Assembly: GCA_027919835.1 (NCBI GenBank)
Contig: JANVFP010000010.1
Coordinates: 806,001 to 870,000, forward strand
Origin: Lentinula raphanica
Taxonomy: Eukaryota; Basidiomycota; Agaricomycetes; Agaricales; Omphalotaceae
Reading direction: 5' to 3'
Length of the DNA: 64,000 nucleotides
The notes below the pieces were generated by a model that ran no database searches, was not told the origin of the DNA, and was given only the letters and a program-made list of their open reading frames with translations. Below are positions 42,060-52,560 of this stretch, piece after piece. The position numbers were made by a program, and so were the translations under genes. Numbering within the stretch: the first letter of the stretch is position 1; every line of letters begins with the position of its first letter.

Positions 42060-43550
42060 ATGCATCCTTTCGCGTCTTATGTTCTTCGGAATTACTACAA
42101 AGCTACAGGATGGAACGAAGACAACCTATTCACAAACTTGACACGCTCTTCAGATGGTAAGAGCTCCTTCGAGTAGCACGATGAACGTACGCTCACCTTT
42201 TGCGGTAGCTATTCTTGATTTCACCGTTCCACAAGGACTTCATCTTTCTATATCCAAATCTCCCAATGCCCTTTTCAAAACAACATACTCCATGAACGCA
42301 ATGCCGTCGTTGAATGGCTCAGTAGGATATATCTTCACTTCTTGTGATCTGAATGTGAAGAGTTCCGGGGATGTCAGGTTCAAGGATATGATTGAGCGGT
42401 TTAGAGTCTATGATCAGCCTCGTAGACCGGAAGTCAAAGGTGAAGAATGGCTTGCAGGAGAGAGAGTGGATACTAGAGGTCCTTCACCTGTCCTGACGCT
42501 CTTTATGATCTCAAAGCTCACGTCCCTTGAATAGATTATTTGATGTACGGCCGACTCTATATCCCTACAGGCCGACTGGATGCTCTTTACTCGACCAGAA
42601 TCTCATCCAACCTACAAGGCATCTTGGCCGCCATTTCAGATCCACCATCTCCACTTTCCACTCGAGCTAATGTCAGCAATTTGATGCTCTCATTACAGCA
42701 TGACGTTGGCAAATGGTGTACAGAATACACCTATAGCGCAGAAGACTCGATGTGGGGTATCAAGGCTTTGCACAATTTCGGCAGAATTGCTGGGTCAGGC
42801 AGTTCTTCAGAGTCAACACAGACACCAACGAGAATAGGTGTCAAACGCGTCGATGAAGAAGACGCTGTTGAAGGGGGGCTCAGAGGTCGATTATCGGCAG
42901 GCGCAGAAATCTATTTCAGTGCAAAAGAGAAAAGTGCAGGAGGTCAGTTTCACATTCATTAATGTAAACGACATTTTGAACCTGACCCTCAGTCTCAAAG
43001 TCTCAACTGGCATCAGGTTCTCCACAATCCCGGATGCGAAACCCCCTTCTGCCGGAGGTTCGACACTGGCTATCAATCCCCCTCAACCACCAACGACAAT
43101 AACTGCCTTGTTCAACCCTATGCTTGGACATCTATCTGGTGCATATTCCGCCCGTGTTTCCACGGACCTTGCGCTGTCGTCGCGCTTTGATTTCAATGTA
43201 TACTCGTATGAGAGCGAATGGACGATGGGAGCAGAATACTGGTTGAGGAGAGAGAACGATCCAGAGGGTGAACAAATGTCATCATCAACTGCAGAACCTT
43301 CCAAGAAGCGGATACACGGAGTAGTCAAAGCCAGGGCGTCCACAAGCAATGTAAGTACTTGGCTTTCGCTGTTTAGCTTGCCAGTATTGAATGAATCAAT
43401 GGTTAGGACGTTGCGATTCTTTGGGAAGGTAGAATGCGAAATATGCTCATCAGTCTTGGAGTGATAGCTGATTTCTCGACTCATGGAAGGATAAAACCAA
43501 TTCGTGCTATGGGTATGGAATTAGCGTACTTTAGCTCGGACTATGAGTAA
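42060..43550 (+). CDS. MDM10: Mitochondrial outer-membrane protein Mdm10 (ERMES subunit)
   Basis: Five exons, 42060-42156, 42209-42478, 42535-42942, 43001-43350 and 43407-43550, give 422 residues. The N-terminus MHPFASYVLRNYYKATGWNE and the stretches TVPQGLHLSISKSPNALF, GSVGYIFTSCDL and FRVYDQPRRPE are diagnostic. YLMYGRLYIPTGRLDALYS and SLQHDVGKWCTEYTYSAEDS follow, and the C-terminal beta-signal-like end is KPIRAMGMELAYFSSDYE. Mdm10 is a beta-barrel that joins Mdm12, Mdm34 and Mmm1 in the ER-mitochondria tether and also serves the SAM complex. The third intron needs the acceptor after TCTCAAAG, which restores VSTGIRFST. Confidence 0.96.
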
Positions 43551-43620
43551 ATTTCGGAATGATTCTTTGAAAAGCGCTCGTGGAAAACGTGTGAATTTTT
43601 TTTGTACCTCTCTTTTGAGG

Positions 43621-45600
43621 ATGAACCCATGTTGGTTCTTTCCTCCAATATTTCGCGCAGTTCGACATGGTCGTTGCAGATATCCACAGAGTCTAAACAG
43701 ACATTACTCCATTACTACTTTCCCAACTTCATTCGCCACCTTGGATCGTGACATACCGACAACACTCAGCTCTCCTAGTCAGTCAAAACTATATCGCCTG
43801 CTTGCTTCATCCAAACCTGCTCCTAATGATATATGGGCGACCTATAATGAGGTTCTGGACGACGACGGTTCTCATGAACTTGATCTCTCCGTACACCAAA
43901 AAGTCTTGCGACGGTGTACACCATCCATCGAACAAATGCGCAGAAACTCTAGACGGCATTACCTCAGTGAAGCACGACCAGTTCCAAGGCATATTCACGA
44001 GACTCGTTTCCAGAACATCATTCGGAATATCCTATCCATGGGATACACACCGCTGAAGGACGACTATCACTTCATCCTCTCACAATTCGCTGCTGTGGGA
44101 CATACCATTGGCTCTATGGGCGTGTACAACGAGATGAACAGTCACAAGGATGGTCTGCCGGACAATGTGACGATGGCTCTGGTCCTGCAGTCAATTGCGC
44201 ATAGGCTCTGTCTACCAGAGCGCAAGGCTGATCGACAGGCGACCGTGGATCATGCACGGAGACTGTTGAAGCAGATATTGGATGATATGCGAAGGAGAGA
44301 GATCTTGTGGACTAAGGTCAACATGGATTTGACAATCCGTATCATGAAGCATACGTCTGACGAGCAAAACTTCGACAACATACTCAAGCTTGGCTATGGT
44401 ATCGACATACGGTATCCGGATAGGCCAGTAGTTGACAGCAACTCTAGTGCTCTCCTCCCTTTCACTGTCCACACCCTGAACACCGTCATAAACATGTACG
44501 GTCTCAGCGGTAACCTGTCGAAACTCGTACAAGCGTTCGAAGTTCTCACTGTCCCTCTACCCCACGCTCAAAAACATTTCTCTGCTTCTTTCGAAGATGA
44601 GGATGATTTTGGCGTCGCTCTTCCGGAATCATCTACCCATCTCAAGTTCCCCTCCGCCGAGCCCAACACGACTACCTATACATTTCTCCTTCGACATCTC
44701 GGCAAACACAACAAAGCGCACCTTGTACGACACTATCTTCTCCAGGCGATGAGATACGACATGGAGGCGTCTCGTAATCTTCGGTGCAAGATCGTCGTCG
44801 CGCCTGACCTCGAACAAGTAGAGGCTCCTCGGATCGCCGTGAGCCGTGCATTGTTCGTTCCAGTGTTTGGTGTGAGTAACAGGAATAAGAAGATCGCGCT
44901 CATGCGATGGCTTTATGACCAATTACCGTCTGTGATTCGAAGGAAGAAAGCCGATGTTCTCCATTTCGCCAACTTTATCAAACACTTGCAGAGGGTGGGT
45001 AAATGGCCACCTCCGTCCAAGCCTAAACAGACGTCCTCCGATTCCAAAACGTTAGCGTCTAATTCGAAAGAATATGTTGACTTCGACGGTGTACGCTGGC
45101 GTCGTGCTGACGTTGAGGATGTCCTCGCGGTTGATCCGAATGTCCAACAACCGATACAAGTCCACAGACCTAAACCCATCAATCTTCGTCTCCACCTTCG
45201 TATTCTCAAAGCTGACATCAACGAGCTTAATGTCTATCATGGATATATTCGGTCAGTGCTCGCGCGCACAATCGAAAGAATGAAGGATAGATTGGGTCGT
45301 AGGATTTGGAAGGGACGGGACGTGTTTCTCAAAGATGTTGCGCTATCGGAGAGGTTGAGGAGGAAGGTCTCGAAAGAGACATGGAGGCAAGTTGTTGGTT
45401 ACAAGCCGAGACTTATGACAGGGTTTGCTCGACCACCTTCGCACTTTCACCATAAGGCCATCAGGCACCAGTATTGGCGAGAGGTGAAGAGGGTTAGAGA
45501 GGAGAAGCTCAAGGGGACATCTACTGGTTTCATGCCTGGACAAACTGTGATGCTGACAAGACCGCTAACTGAAGAGAGGACAGAAGATCGATCATCCTGA
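43621..45600 (+). CDS. Mitochondrial helical-repeat (PPR-like) protein
   Basis: A single frame of 659 residues from the ATG at 43621, 70 bp after the MDM10 stop. The frame is open further up to 43543, overlapping MDM10. The N-terminus is Arg-rich with no acidic residues (IFRAVRHGRCRYPQSLNRHY), a mitochondrial presequence. Paired helices with PPR character recur, for example YTPLKDDYHFILSQFAAVGH, DNVTMALVLQSIAHRL, HTLNTVINMYGLSGNLSKLV and NTTTYTFLLRHLGKHNKAHL. The C-terminal part is basic. Such proteins usually bind mitochondrial transcripts or mitoribosomes. The specific orthologue is not recognised. A GT-AG intron-like segment (45628-45686) lies in the 3' UTR. Confidence 0.8.
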   Translation: MNPCWFFPPIFRAVRHGRCRYPQSLNRHYSITTFPTSFATLDRDIPTTLSSPSQSKLYRLLASSKPAPNDIWATYNEVLDDDGSHELDLSVHQKVLRRCTPSIEQMRRNSRRHYLSEARPVPRHIHETRFQNIIRNILSMGYTPLKDDYHFILSQFAAVGHTIGSMGVYNEMNSHKDGLPDNVTMALVLQSIAHRLCLPERKADRQATVDHARRLLKQILDDMRRREILWTKVNMDLTIRIMKHTSDEQNFDNILKLGYGIDIRYPDRPVVDSNSSALLPFTVHTLNTVINMYGLSGNLSKLVQAFEVLTVPLPHAQKHFSASFEDEDDFGVALPESSTHLKFPSAEPNTTTYTFLLRHLGKHNKAHLVRHYLLQAMRYDMEASRNLRCKIVVAPDLEQVEAPRIAVSRALFVPVFGVSNRNKKIALMRWLYDQLPSVIRRKKADVLHFANFIKHLQRVGKWPPPSKPKQTSSDSKTLASNSKEYVDFDGVRWRRADVEDVLAVDPNVQQPIQVHRPKPINLRLHLRILKADINELNVYHGYIRSVLARTIERMKDRLGRRIWKGRDVFLKDVALSERLRRKVSKETWRQVVGYKPRLMTGFARPPSHFHHKAIRHQYWREVKRVREEKLKGTSTGFMPGQTVMLTRPLTEERTEDRSS

Positions 45601-46032
45601 AGTGATCGACGACGTTCAAATCAACAGGTGAGTTGGCACAGGATACTTGTTGAAGATCAATTCTGAACGTAGTTTTGCTGACATAGATTGATCAAGAATG
45701 GTCCATCCCATTATCCAGACATCGGGATGTTGCCCTACATCTTCACAAGACCAGCGTCACGTTCGCGATGGACTGCAAGAACAATGCTCGAGGTGTCCAT
45801 TGGCTTCCTCCAAAAGGTCAAGCTTTCGAGCGGGTGAAGCTTGACTAAGGTGACGGTACAGGTGATGTTGTGGATTCAGAGAGTGAGAGTATCAGAAGAG
45901 GATAAGGACAGTCTTTAAATCTACGAAGAGGAACTCTTCCTATCTTACTAGTGGTGCCGCCATGGCTAATGACTTTCTCTTCCGGACGTCTCGACTCTAG
46001 TGCATCTGTCCTTTAAATGTATGTCTTCGTCA

Positions 46033-46670
46033 TCAGGTTGAGGTTTGATGAGAGTCGGAATGGCCTAAGGATTTTCCAGGCTGTATCTTGTCTCGAAGTC
46101 GCTGTTTCTGTGTCATGAATGAACAAACGTGTTCATAATATGTTCGAGTCTGATACATACAAGGACCTTCAGTTCAGGGAACCCTCCCTCTACCTTACGA
46201 TCCCATACCAGGGTGTTCGAGCCACTTTCAACTTGTTCACCGGGCATAGAAAGCCATACTCTGAACCGACCCGCCGTCTCATCGGAGTTGCGAGGAATAA
46301 GGGAGATGCATTCAATCAGAGGAGGAGGGAAGGTAAGCAGAAGCTCAGTTTGTGTCCAGGCCGCACGATGAAGCCTGATACGCGGGAGAGATGACTGACC
46401 AGATAGCATGTTGGAAGATATCTTGCTTACCAGCGGCACTACAGAGCCAGGAAAATGCATTTAGTTGAACTGAGCGGAGACCACTACTTAAAGACTAACT
46501 CTATCACAGAATTCGATGGTAATAGTAGTGCCTTGTAGAGGTTTTGGGAAGACAAAAGTTGCTGGATTTAAAGGATCATGATTTGAAGAAGTAGACAAAG
46601 ACTGTTCAGAATCCTGCTTGACTTCTGGAGCTGCACAGGGTTCGCCAGGAGCGCAAGAGGCATCTTCCAT
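46033..46670 (-). CDS. Rdx (SelW/SelT/SelH)-family thioredoxin-like protein
   Basis: Four exons, 46500-46670, 46431-46438, 46161-46374 and 46033-46107, give 155 residues. The thioredoxin-like core contains TITIEFCDRCRWLHRAAWTQ with a CxxC redox motif, then ETAGRFRVWL and VWDRKVEGGFPELKVLKQRL. These are the hallmarks of the Rdx domain found in mammalian selenoprotein W, where one cysteine is selenocysteine. The second Cys of CxxC is encoded in an 8-nt microexon. The N-terminal extension (about 35 residues) is Ser/Pro-rich. The protein is probably a thiol oxidoreductase; its substrate in fungi is unknown. The N-terminal length could differ if an internal ATG is used. Confidence 0.92.
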
Positions 46671-46760
46671 GATGGATGACTGAGAACAAGAGAGACTGCT
46701 GATCAGAGAATTTGATTTGTCACGTTCACGTGTCGCTTTACGCGTTTGACGCGAACTTCC

Positions 46761-48638
46761 ATGTCTCCTTCAACAGATTTCACCATGCAAGTCTCGCAGG
46801 CCGCAGAGACACAGAAAACACGATGGCCCGTTCATGGTATGTAGTCTTTGAGGATCATGAATGCCCACATGAACTCTATCTACAGTGGAAGTCCGCCTCA
46901 AGTCCAGGTCAACTTCTCGATTCGATACAATCCGCACCCATGTACACGCCTGGATGTCGACCTTTGATCGTATAAACCTCTCATCTACTCTCGATGGCTG
47001 GGAAGACGTTCCGGAACTTGCGGCATCCGTTGAACGAATCGTTACATCGGAATCATCATGCGCATCCGTCTCCCTCCCAGTAGATGAAATGGCCTTGCAG
47101 ATCCACGTCTATCAGCCTTGTGATTCTGATGCATTCGAAGAGTTTTCAAATAGTAATAACGAAGACGACGACGAAACCATGGCTGCAACTGTTCGCGAAC
47201 TCCCTAATAGATCTTGGGAAGGTTTATGGGACTCGTTGATTTATGAAGATAACATCAAGATGAAGCTGTTGGATTACATTCATGCAACATTAGTATTCAG
47301 TGACGCAGGGGTTGATTGTGAGCTCTTATCACTATCTTATGCAGCGGAATGATATTCAAATGCCGAGCAGTCAACCTTGTGTCCTGGAATAGAGTGGTTC
47401 TACTTCACGGCCCTCCTGGAACCGGAAAAACATCTCTTTGTCGGGCTCTATCACAGAAGCTTTCTATCCGACTATCCCAACGGTAATGTCTGTGCGACTC
47501 TCATAAAGGTCGTTGCATTGATCCCCTTCATTATTTGAGTTACTCGCATGCTCGCTTACTCGAAATTAATTCACATTCCCTTTTCTCAAAATGGTTCTCC
47601 GAATCAGGCAAACTTGTACAACGATTATTCACCAGCATATCGGAGCTCGCGGATGAGGAAGACGCATTCCTGTTTGTTCTCATCGGTATGTGATATTCGC
47701 TTCGCACTGATATGGAACTGAGAGTCCAACCCCGATGGTGTTATAGACGAGGTCGAATCATTGACAGCTGCACGAGCAAGTGCAATGGCTGGCACTGAGC
47801 CGTCTGATGGTCTACGTGTGAGTCCGAAGACCAGTTTGCATAATGATCGCGTCCACATTTCTATCGTGATTGCAGGTGGTCAACGCTCTCCTCACCCAAC
47901 TGGACAAGCTAAAGCATCGCAAAAATGTCCTAGTGATGTCTACCAGCAATCTAGTGAAAGCAATTGGTCTGTTTGGGTTTCTCGCACTCTTCTGTAATTC
48001 GATCTCAACGAACTCGACAGATAGTGCTTTCGTAGACAGAGCAGACATAGTCCAATATATCGATCTCCCTCCTCGCGAAGCAATCTATGAAATCCTTCGC
48101 ACCTGTTTGTGCGAAATCATGAATCGAAGAATTGTATCTTCTGTAGTAAGGAACTATCTCCGTTGCCTTCGAAGTTTACATGACACAATTTCTGTGACTC
48201 CCCAGAACGTCCCCAGTCTACAGCAAGCCCTCATGTACGAACGCACAGCTCCGTCTCAGACTTCCACAATGGTTTCCAACAGTTCCAACTCCCACGAGAA
48301 ATCAGAGATTCTCGGGATACGGCTGTTAGCGCTGGCTACACAATGCAGGGTATATTCAACAAGATTCTGTGCACTCAAGATTCATTCTCATATACTTCTA
48401 TTCACAGGCTCAGAAGATGTCTGGTCGAGCGCTTCGCAGGCTTCCTGTTCTTGCACTTGCACGATACATAGGTGCAGGGACTCATATCTCATCGGAATCT
48501 GCAGAGAGTAAAAGCAGATACGGTGGTTCTACCAAAGGGAGCATCGGCACATCATCTAGTGCTGATGTTGACACATGGCTTGCTGGGATGGAAAGTGTGG
48601 TCGCAGATCAGGGAAAGCAAAGAGAGAATTTGCTTTGA
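46761..48638 (+). CDS. PCH2: Pachytene checkpoint AAA+ ATPase Pch2 (TRIP13)
   Basis: Nine exons: 46761-46836, 46886-47317, 47371-47482, 47540-47685, 47747-47817, 47876-47966, 48021-48145, 48206-48349 and 48408-48638, giving 475 residues. The N-terminal domain is followed by [20 protein letters not shown], Walker A ([19 protein letters not shown], about residue 180), [19 protein letters not shown], Walker B (LFVLIDEVESL, about 250-257, split by intron 4), [10 protein letters not shown] and sensor 1 (MSTSN). The C-terminal lid has [15 protein letters not shown] sequence ([18 protein letters not shown]). Pch2 remodels HORMA proteins in meiosis and, in animals, Mad2. Intergenic space to the convergent gene is 186 bp. 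Confidence 0.95.
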
Positions 48639-48824
48639 GTTGAGTACTCGTGTCTACGCATCAAAGGAGTCTCCTGGTCGGAATTCATTGCATTTGTTCT
48701 GGTTTTTATGCATATATGCATGTTGTATGTTTACACGCCATGTTGTACTCTCATCGCATCGTTCTTTATATCCTTTGTGCATTACAGTGTGTAACAAGTT
48801 CGCAATCGCCTCTGATATCAATAT

Positions 48825-50060
48825 TCAATGCTTGCTCTGTCTGTCCATCAAAGCTACGAGTCGTCTCCTCTGCGAGGCCAGCTTTAGCAGTCTCTTTGCC
48901 AATGCGTCCAATTCCCGTGCTTCTTCTTCCTCTTCCATCGCGCGAGACTCTAGAAGTTCCACAAACTCTCGTTGCAATATTCTCCCAGATTTCTGTTCCT
49001 TAGCATTCCCCATCACTTGCGAATTCTGAATCAAAGGGCTTGCAGGGGTTGAGGGAAGGACTCTGGCTTTGACGGGAAGAGATACTTCTTCCAGACCATG
49101 AGTTGATGATTCTTGACTCGGAAGCGTTGATACGAAGGACGCTTTTCGTACGTCGAAATTCTCAGCGCGCGCACGATTTTCCGAGTTTGAAACGATCGGA
49201 GGTAGCAATTGAGTAGCTGGAGAGACTGGAGTATCAAATGAAGAATCCGCATCGAAGGAAACCAGTCTTTGTCGTTTGCTCTGGCGAGAATCATGAGTGG
49301 TCGATGGCGTCAAAGAGGAAAGACAAGCTCTGATATCGGGTACAGAATCGATGCCTGAGCCTTCCACGCGTAGACTGGGAGTAGAAGCCATGCTCAAGTG
49401 GAGAGGGGAGTGTAGCATTCGTACAGGCGTTTCATACGCGTCAGTGGAAGGGATACGTGCAGTCAACGGAGGAGTAAGAGGGTAGTAATCCATGGTTGAT
49501 CCTGCGGTTTGTGTGACTTGAGATTCCGTACAAAGCGATTCTTGAGCTTGAGCATCTGAAAAGTCCAAACTAGGGACGGTTGAGAACGAGTTCAGGGTAG
49601 GACTCGACGGCACTTCGAAGCTAGAATCCGGAGTGTAGACATTCGGAGAAGGCGTACGCAAAAGTTGACGAAGAATAGAAGGACTGAGTCTAGAGAAGTA
49701 TTTGGACCGCAAAGGTGTACTAAGGAATGGGTGTTCTGGATGAGTGGATGGCAATGGTAAACTAGAAATTACAGCGTTCTGGGGTGTACTATTGATTTCT
49801 CCCGGTACGTTGAGAACATCGGACATCGGACCTGAGGCTGAAGGAGTCAGAAGGCCTTCCTCTTCTTGTTCATAGTCTTCGTATATGTCAAATGCTTGTA
49901 GCAGTGTCCTTGAGCTTTCTTCTTCGACTTGAATTGCGCACGAAACTTCATACAGTAATTCCCGTCGTTCAGGATTTGCAGATAGAGTTGACCGTTGTGA
50001 CAGCGAGTGCAATGCGCGTTTTGTCCAGTTTGTATGATCAGGAAGCGTCGTGAATGCCAT
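48825..50060 (-). CDS. Ser/Pro-rich protein with C-terminal coiled coil, function unknown
   Basis: A single frame of 411 residues. The N-terminal 70 residues look structured and helical (DHTNWTKRALHSLSQRSTLS, ELLYEVSCAIQVEEESSRTL). The middle is a Ser/Thr/Pro-rich disordered region with many SP and TP sites, which suggests phosphorylation by proline-directed kinases. The last 50 residues form a charged coiled coil (SRAMEEEEEARELDALAKRL) and a basic end. No family recognised. Convergent with PCH2. Confidence 0.75.
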   Translation of the reverse strand: MAFTTLPDHTNWTKRALHSLSQRSTLSANPERRELLYEVSCAIQVEEESSRTLLQAFDIYEDYEQEEEGLLTPSASGPMSDVLNVPGEINSTPQNAVISSLPLPSTHPEHPFLSTPLRSKYFSRLSPSILRQLLRTPSPNVYTPDSSFEVPSSPTLNSFSTVPSLDFSDAQAQESLCTESQVTQTAGSTMDYYPLTPPLTARIPSTDAYETPVRMLHSPLHLSMASTPSLRVEGSGIDSVPDIRACLSSLTPSTTHDSRQSKRQRLVSFDADSSFDTPVSPATQLLPPIVSNSENRARAENFDVRKASFVSTLPSQESSTHGLEEVSLPVKARVLPSTPASPLIQNSQVMGNAKEQKSGRILQREFVELLESRAMEEEEEARELDALAKRLLKLASQRRRLVALMDRQSKH

Positions 50061-50342
50061 AGCCAGAGACTAGTTTGAGAGTTTTGACGACTTGAATGTT
50101 GTGGTCCGCGGTCAACTCACAGGTCGCTATAAGCGCCCGAGGCGGCTAATACTATGACCTACGAATCTTCCACCTTGTTTGCTTCTACAGACCACAGAAT
50201 TCGACAGGCTTCATCGGTGGCGACAAGGATATCATAGGATAGACTACATAGTCACTCAGACGTGACATTACTCCGTTTTGCTCTTGCACCAAAACCTCTC
50301 ATCTCCATCACGTATCCAGGACTGACTGTGAATACAGTAGCT

Positions 50343-51569
50343 TTAATCGAAAATGAGACCTCCGTCGATGGAAATCTGTAGAGAGTTCAAGGGCGCATAG
50401 AGCCTAGATCTGAGAGAGATACGGACCGTTTGACCTGCAAAACGACACAGGCAATGAGCATACCCCACAATGTTTGTGTAGATCATCATCACATATCTAC
50501 ATACCTGTCAGATAACCAGAATGCTTGGACGCAAGAAACGACACTAGATTGGCAACATCGGCAGGTTCGCCGATGCGACCTACAGCAGCCGTTTGCGTGT
50601 ACTGCGAAGCATATGTTGACTCGATTAGGAAATGAGGAAAAGGCAGGATTCATTTACCATGTTTAGCACAGCTTCAATGTCTCCTCCAATATCCTGTGCA
50701 GCTTTTCTGGCTGAATTCGGTGTTACGATGGCAGCAGATGGATTGTAGTGATCGCATGCCTACCCATTTCAGTGTCGATGGGGCCTAGGATGTATATAAT
50801 GTGAGCATTCCGAACACTTCACAGTAGGAGTCTTCTCACCAGGACAGTAAGCGTTAACAGTGATTTGATGTTTGCCGTATTCCAGCGCTAGTACGATGAA
50901 TCAGTCCAACAGCTCTATGTTCATTCCTACACAATCGATATACCAGCACTTTGCGTCAACCCTCTAATTGCGAATTTAGTAGAGGCATATATGCCCATCA
51001 TTCGCTGGCCTTGTTTTCCTGCATTAGAAGAAGCGCCAATCAAGCGACCACCTTTGCCTTGGGCGATCATTTGAAGACTGGCATATTTGTAACATAGGAA
51101 TGTTCCTATTACATTGACGGTGAAAGCTCTTTCCCATTCTTCGACAGACACTGAATTGAGAACCTATAAACTGAGGTATTTCGGCAGATTGCGGTTTCTT
51201 ACTATTATTCAAGGGACCACATGGACAAATCCCCGCGTTTGCCACCATCTAATAGTGCACATACAAGGCTGGGTGAGATACGCTCGAGACAGATAAAACA
51301 ACGAAGCTCACAACATCGAGGCTAGAAAAGGTCTTCACCACCGATTCAATCATGGCTTTCACGTTCTCCTCTACAGAAACATCCCCAACGCAGATGAGTG
51401 CCTGTTTGCCCGTCGATTCCTCTATCTCTTTCTTGACAGTTTCCAGAGCTAATAGTTTGGAATCGATGTCGTTAATAGCAATCTCGAATCCATCGGAAGC
51501 AAGACGCAGTGCAATGGCTTTGCCAATTCCTTGAGAGGATCCAGTAACGAATGCGACACCGCCAGACAT
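50343..51569 (-). CDS. Short-chain dehydrogenase/reductase (diacetyl/acetoin reductase type)
   Basis: Nine exons: 51312-51569, 51203-51248, 50944-51150, 50840-50887, 50764-50784, 50658-50710, 50505-50601, 50427-50434 and 50343-50375, giving 256 residues, the usual SDR length. The NAD(P)-binding motif is VTGSSQGIGKAIA, followed by VANAG, the catalytic Ser region and YASTK (Tyr-x-x-x-Lys), NAYCPGPIDTEM and the end QTISIDGGLIFD. The acidic residue after the second strand (NDIDSK) suggests NAD(H) rather than NADP(H). The substrate is inferred only; acetoin/diacetyl reductases have this C-terminal pattern, but many SDRs share it. The eighth exon is 8 nt long. Confidence 0.9.
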
Positions 51570-52560
51570 GTGAGGGAACTCTGGGCAATTGTTTGGTGCT
51601 TCTGCCCTCTTATAGGGCCCTGATACCAGTTGATTTTTGTTATCGAGTGGCCGGCCGTATAATACAATCATATTGGGCGATACTACATCAAGCTAAGGTT
51701 AGAAGGCCACAAGACCATGATCTTCATCATTGTATCAGTATTTATACCAGATGTAAGTCGATGCGCATCACCTTCGGAATCCTGAGTATTTCTTACACTC
51801 TGATGACTGGTCATCGCCTTCTAGCGTTCCTGACGACGAAAAGCGAAGGTTCCATGAGTGCGAATAACAAGGAGCCGGTCTTGCAAATTCTGCATTCGTT
51901 CATGGAATGGCAGTGGAAGTTCCACGGACTTGTATGGACGTGCTCTCAAGTACCTTATGTCCAACTCTGCGGCAACGATTTCATGTTCCTTCTATCGCGA
52001 ATGAAGACCAAGTCTGGAAGGGGCGATATATTAGTATTAGGCAATAGTATAGGAAACTATGACTCGCCGCAAGCTCTTTTCAACCTAGACTCATATCTTC
52101 GTCCTGCCCACGGCCGCTTGTACCGCTCCTGAGGTCCTAGCCTTGAGCCTTGGAGCCTCCCATTTGAGTCCATATTGTATAGACGAGAAGACGAAAAGAG
52201 GGATGAAACGTTCCCAGATCGGCGAGTCCCGACAGTTCTGTTTTGGAGAGAGAAGTTGGAGGCTGTATCCTGCTATATCCTGCTGTGTCCACTGTCTAGC
52301 TGTACCCTGCTGTTCAAGGTCAGTCATACCCTGATATGACCATATCCACCAGAATCTATTTTGTGCTCATGAATTAGTTCACCAATATTTGCATCTTACC
52401 AGGATGTTCTACATGTCCGTGTAAAATGGGGGAAAGGAAGCGTGGAGGGATGGTGACAAACATATCGATATGCAATGCATGTACTTGAACGATGAATACA
52501 ACAGCAATGATTAACAGAAAGCGAGAGTCAAGATAAGAGGAAGAAGTCCACGACAAACCA
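51570..52560. other. Intergenic region
   Basis: A plus-strand frame (51551-52132) starts antisense to the dehydrogenase exon 1 and has no recognisable domain. A short imperfect repeat of the type TATCCTGCTGTG lies at about 52262-52312. Nothing else seen. Confidence 0.45.

Noticed and set aside
51551..52132. Plus-strand open frame of 193 codons
   Set aside because: Its first part is antisense to exon 1 of the dehydrogenase, it shows no domain, and no splice or start context supports it.
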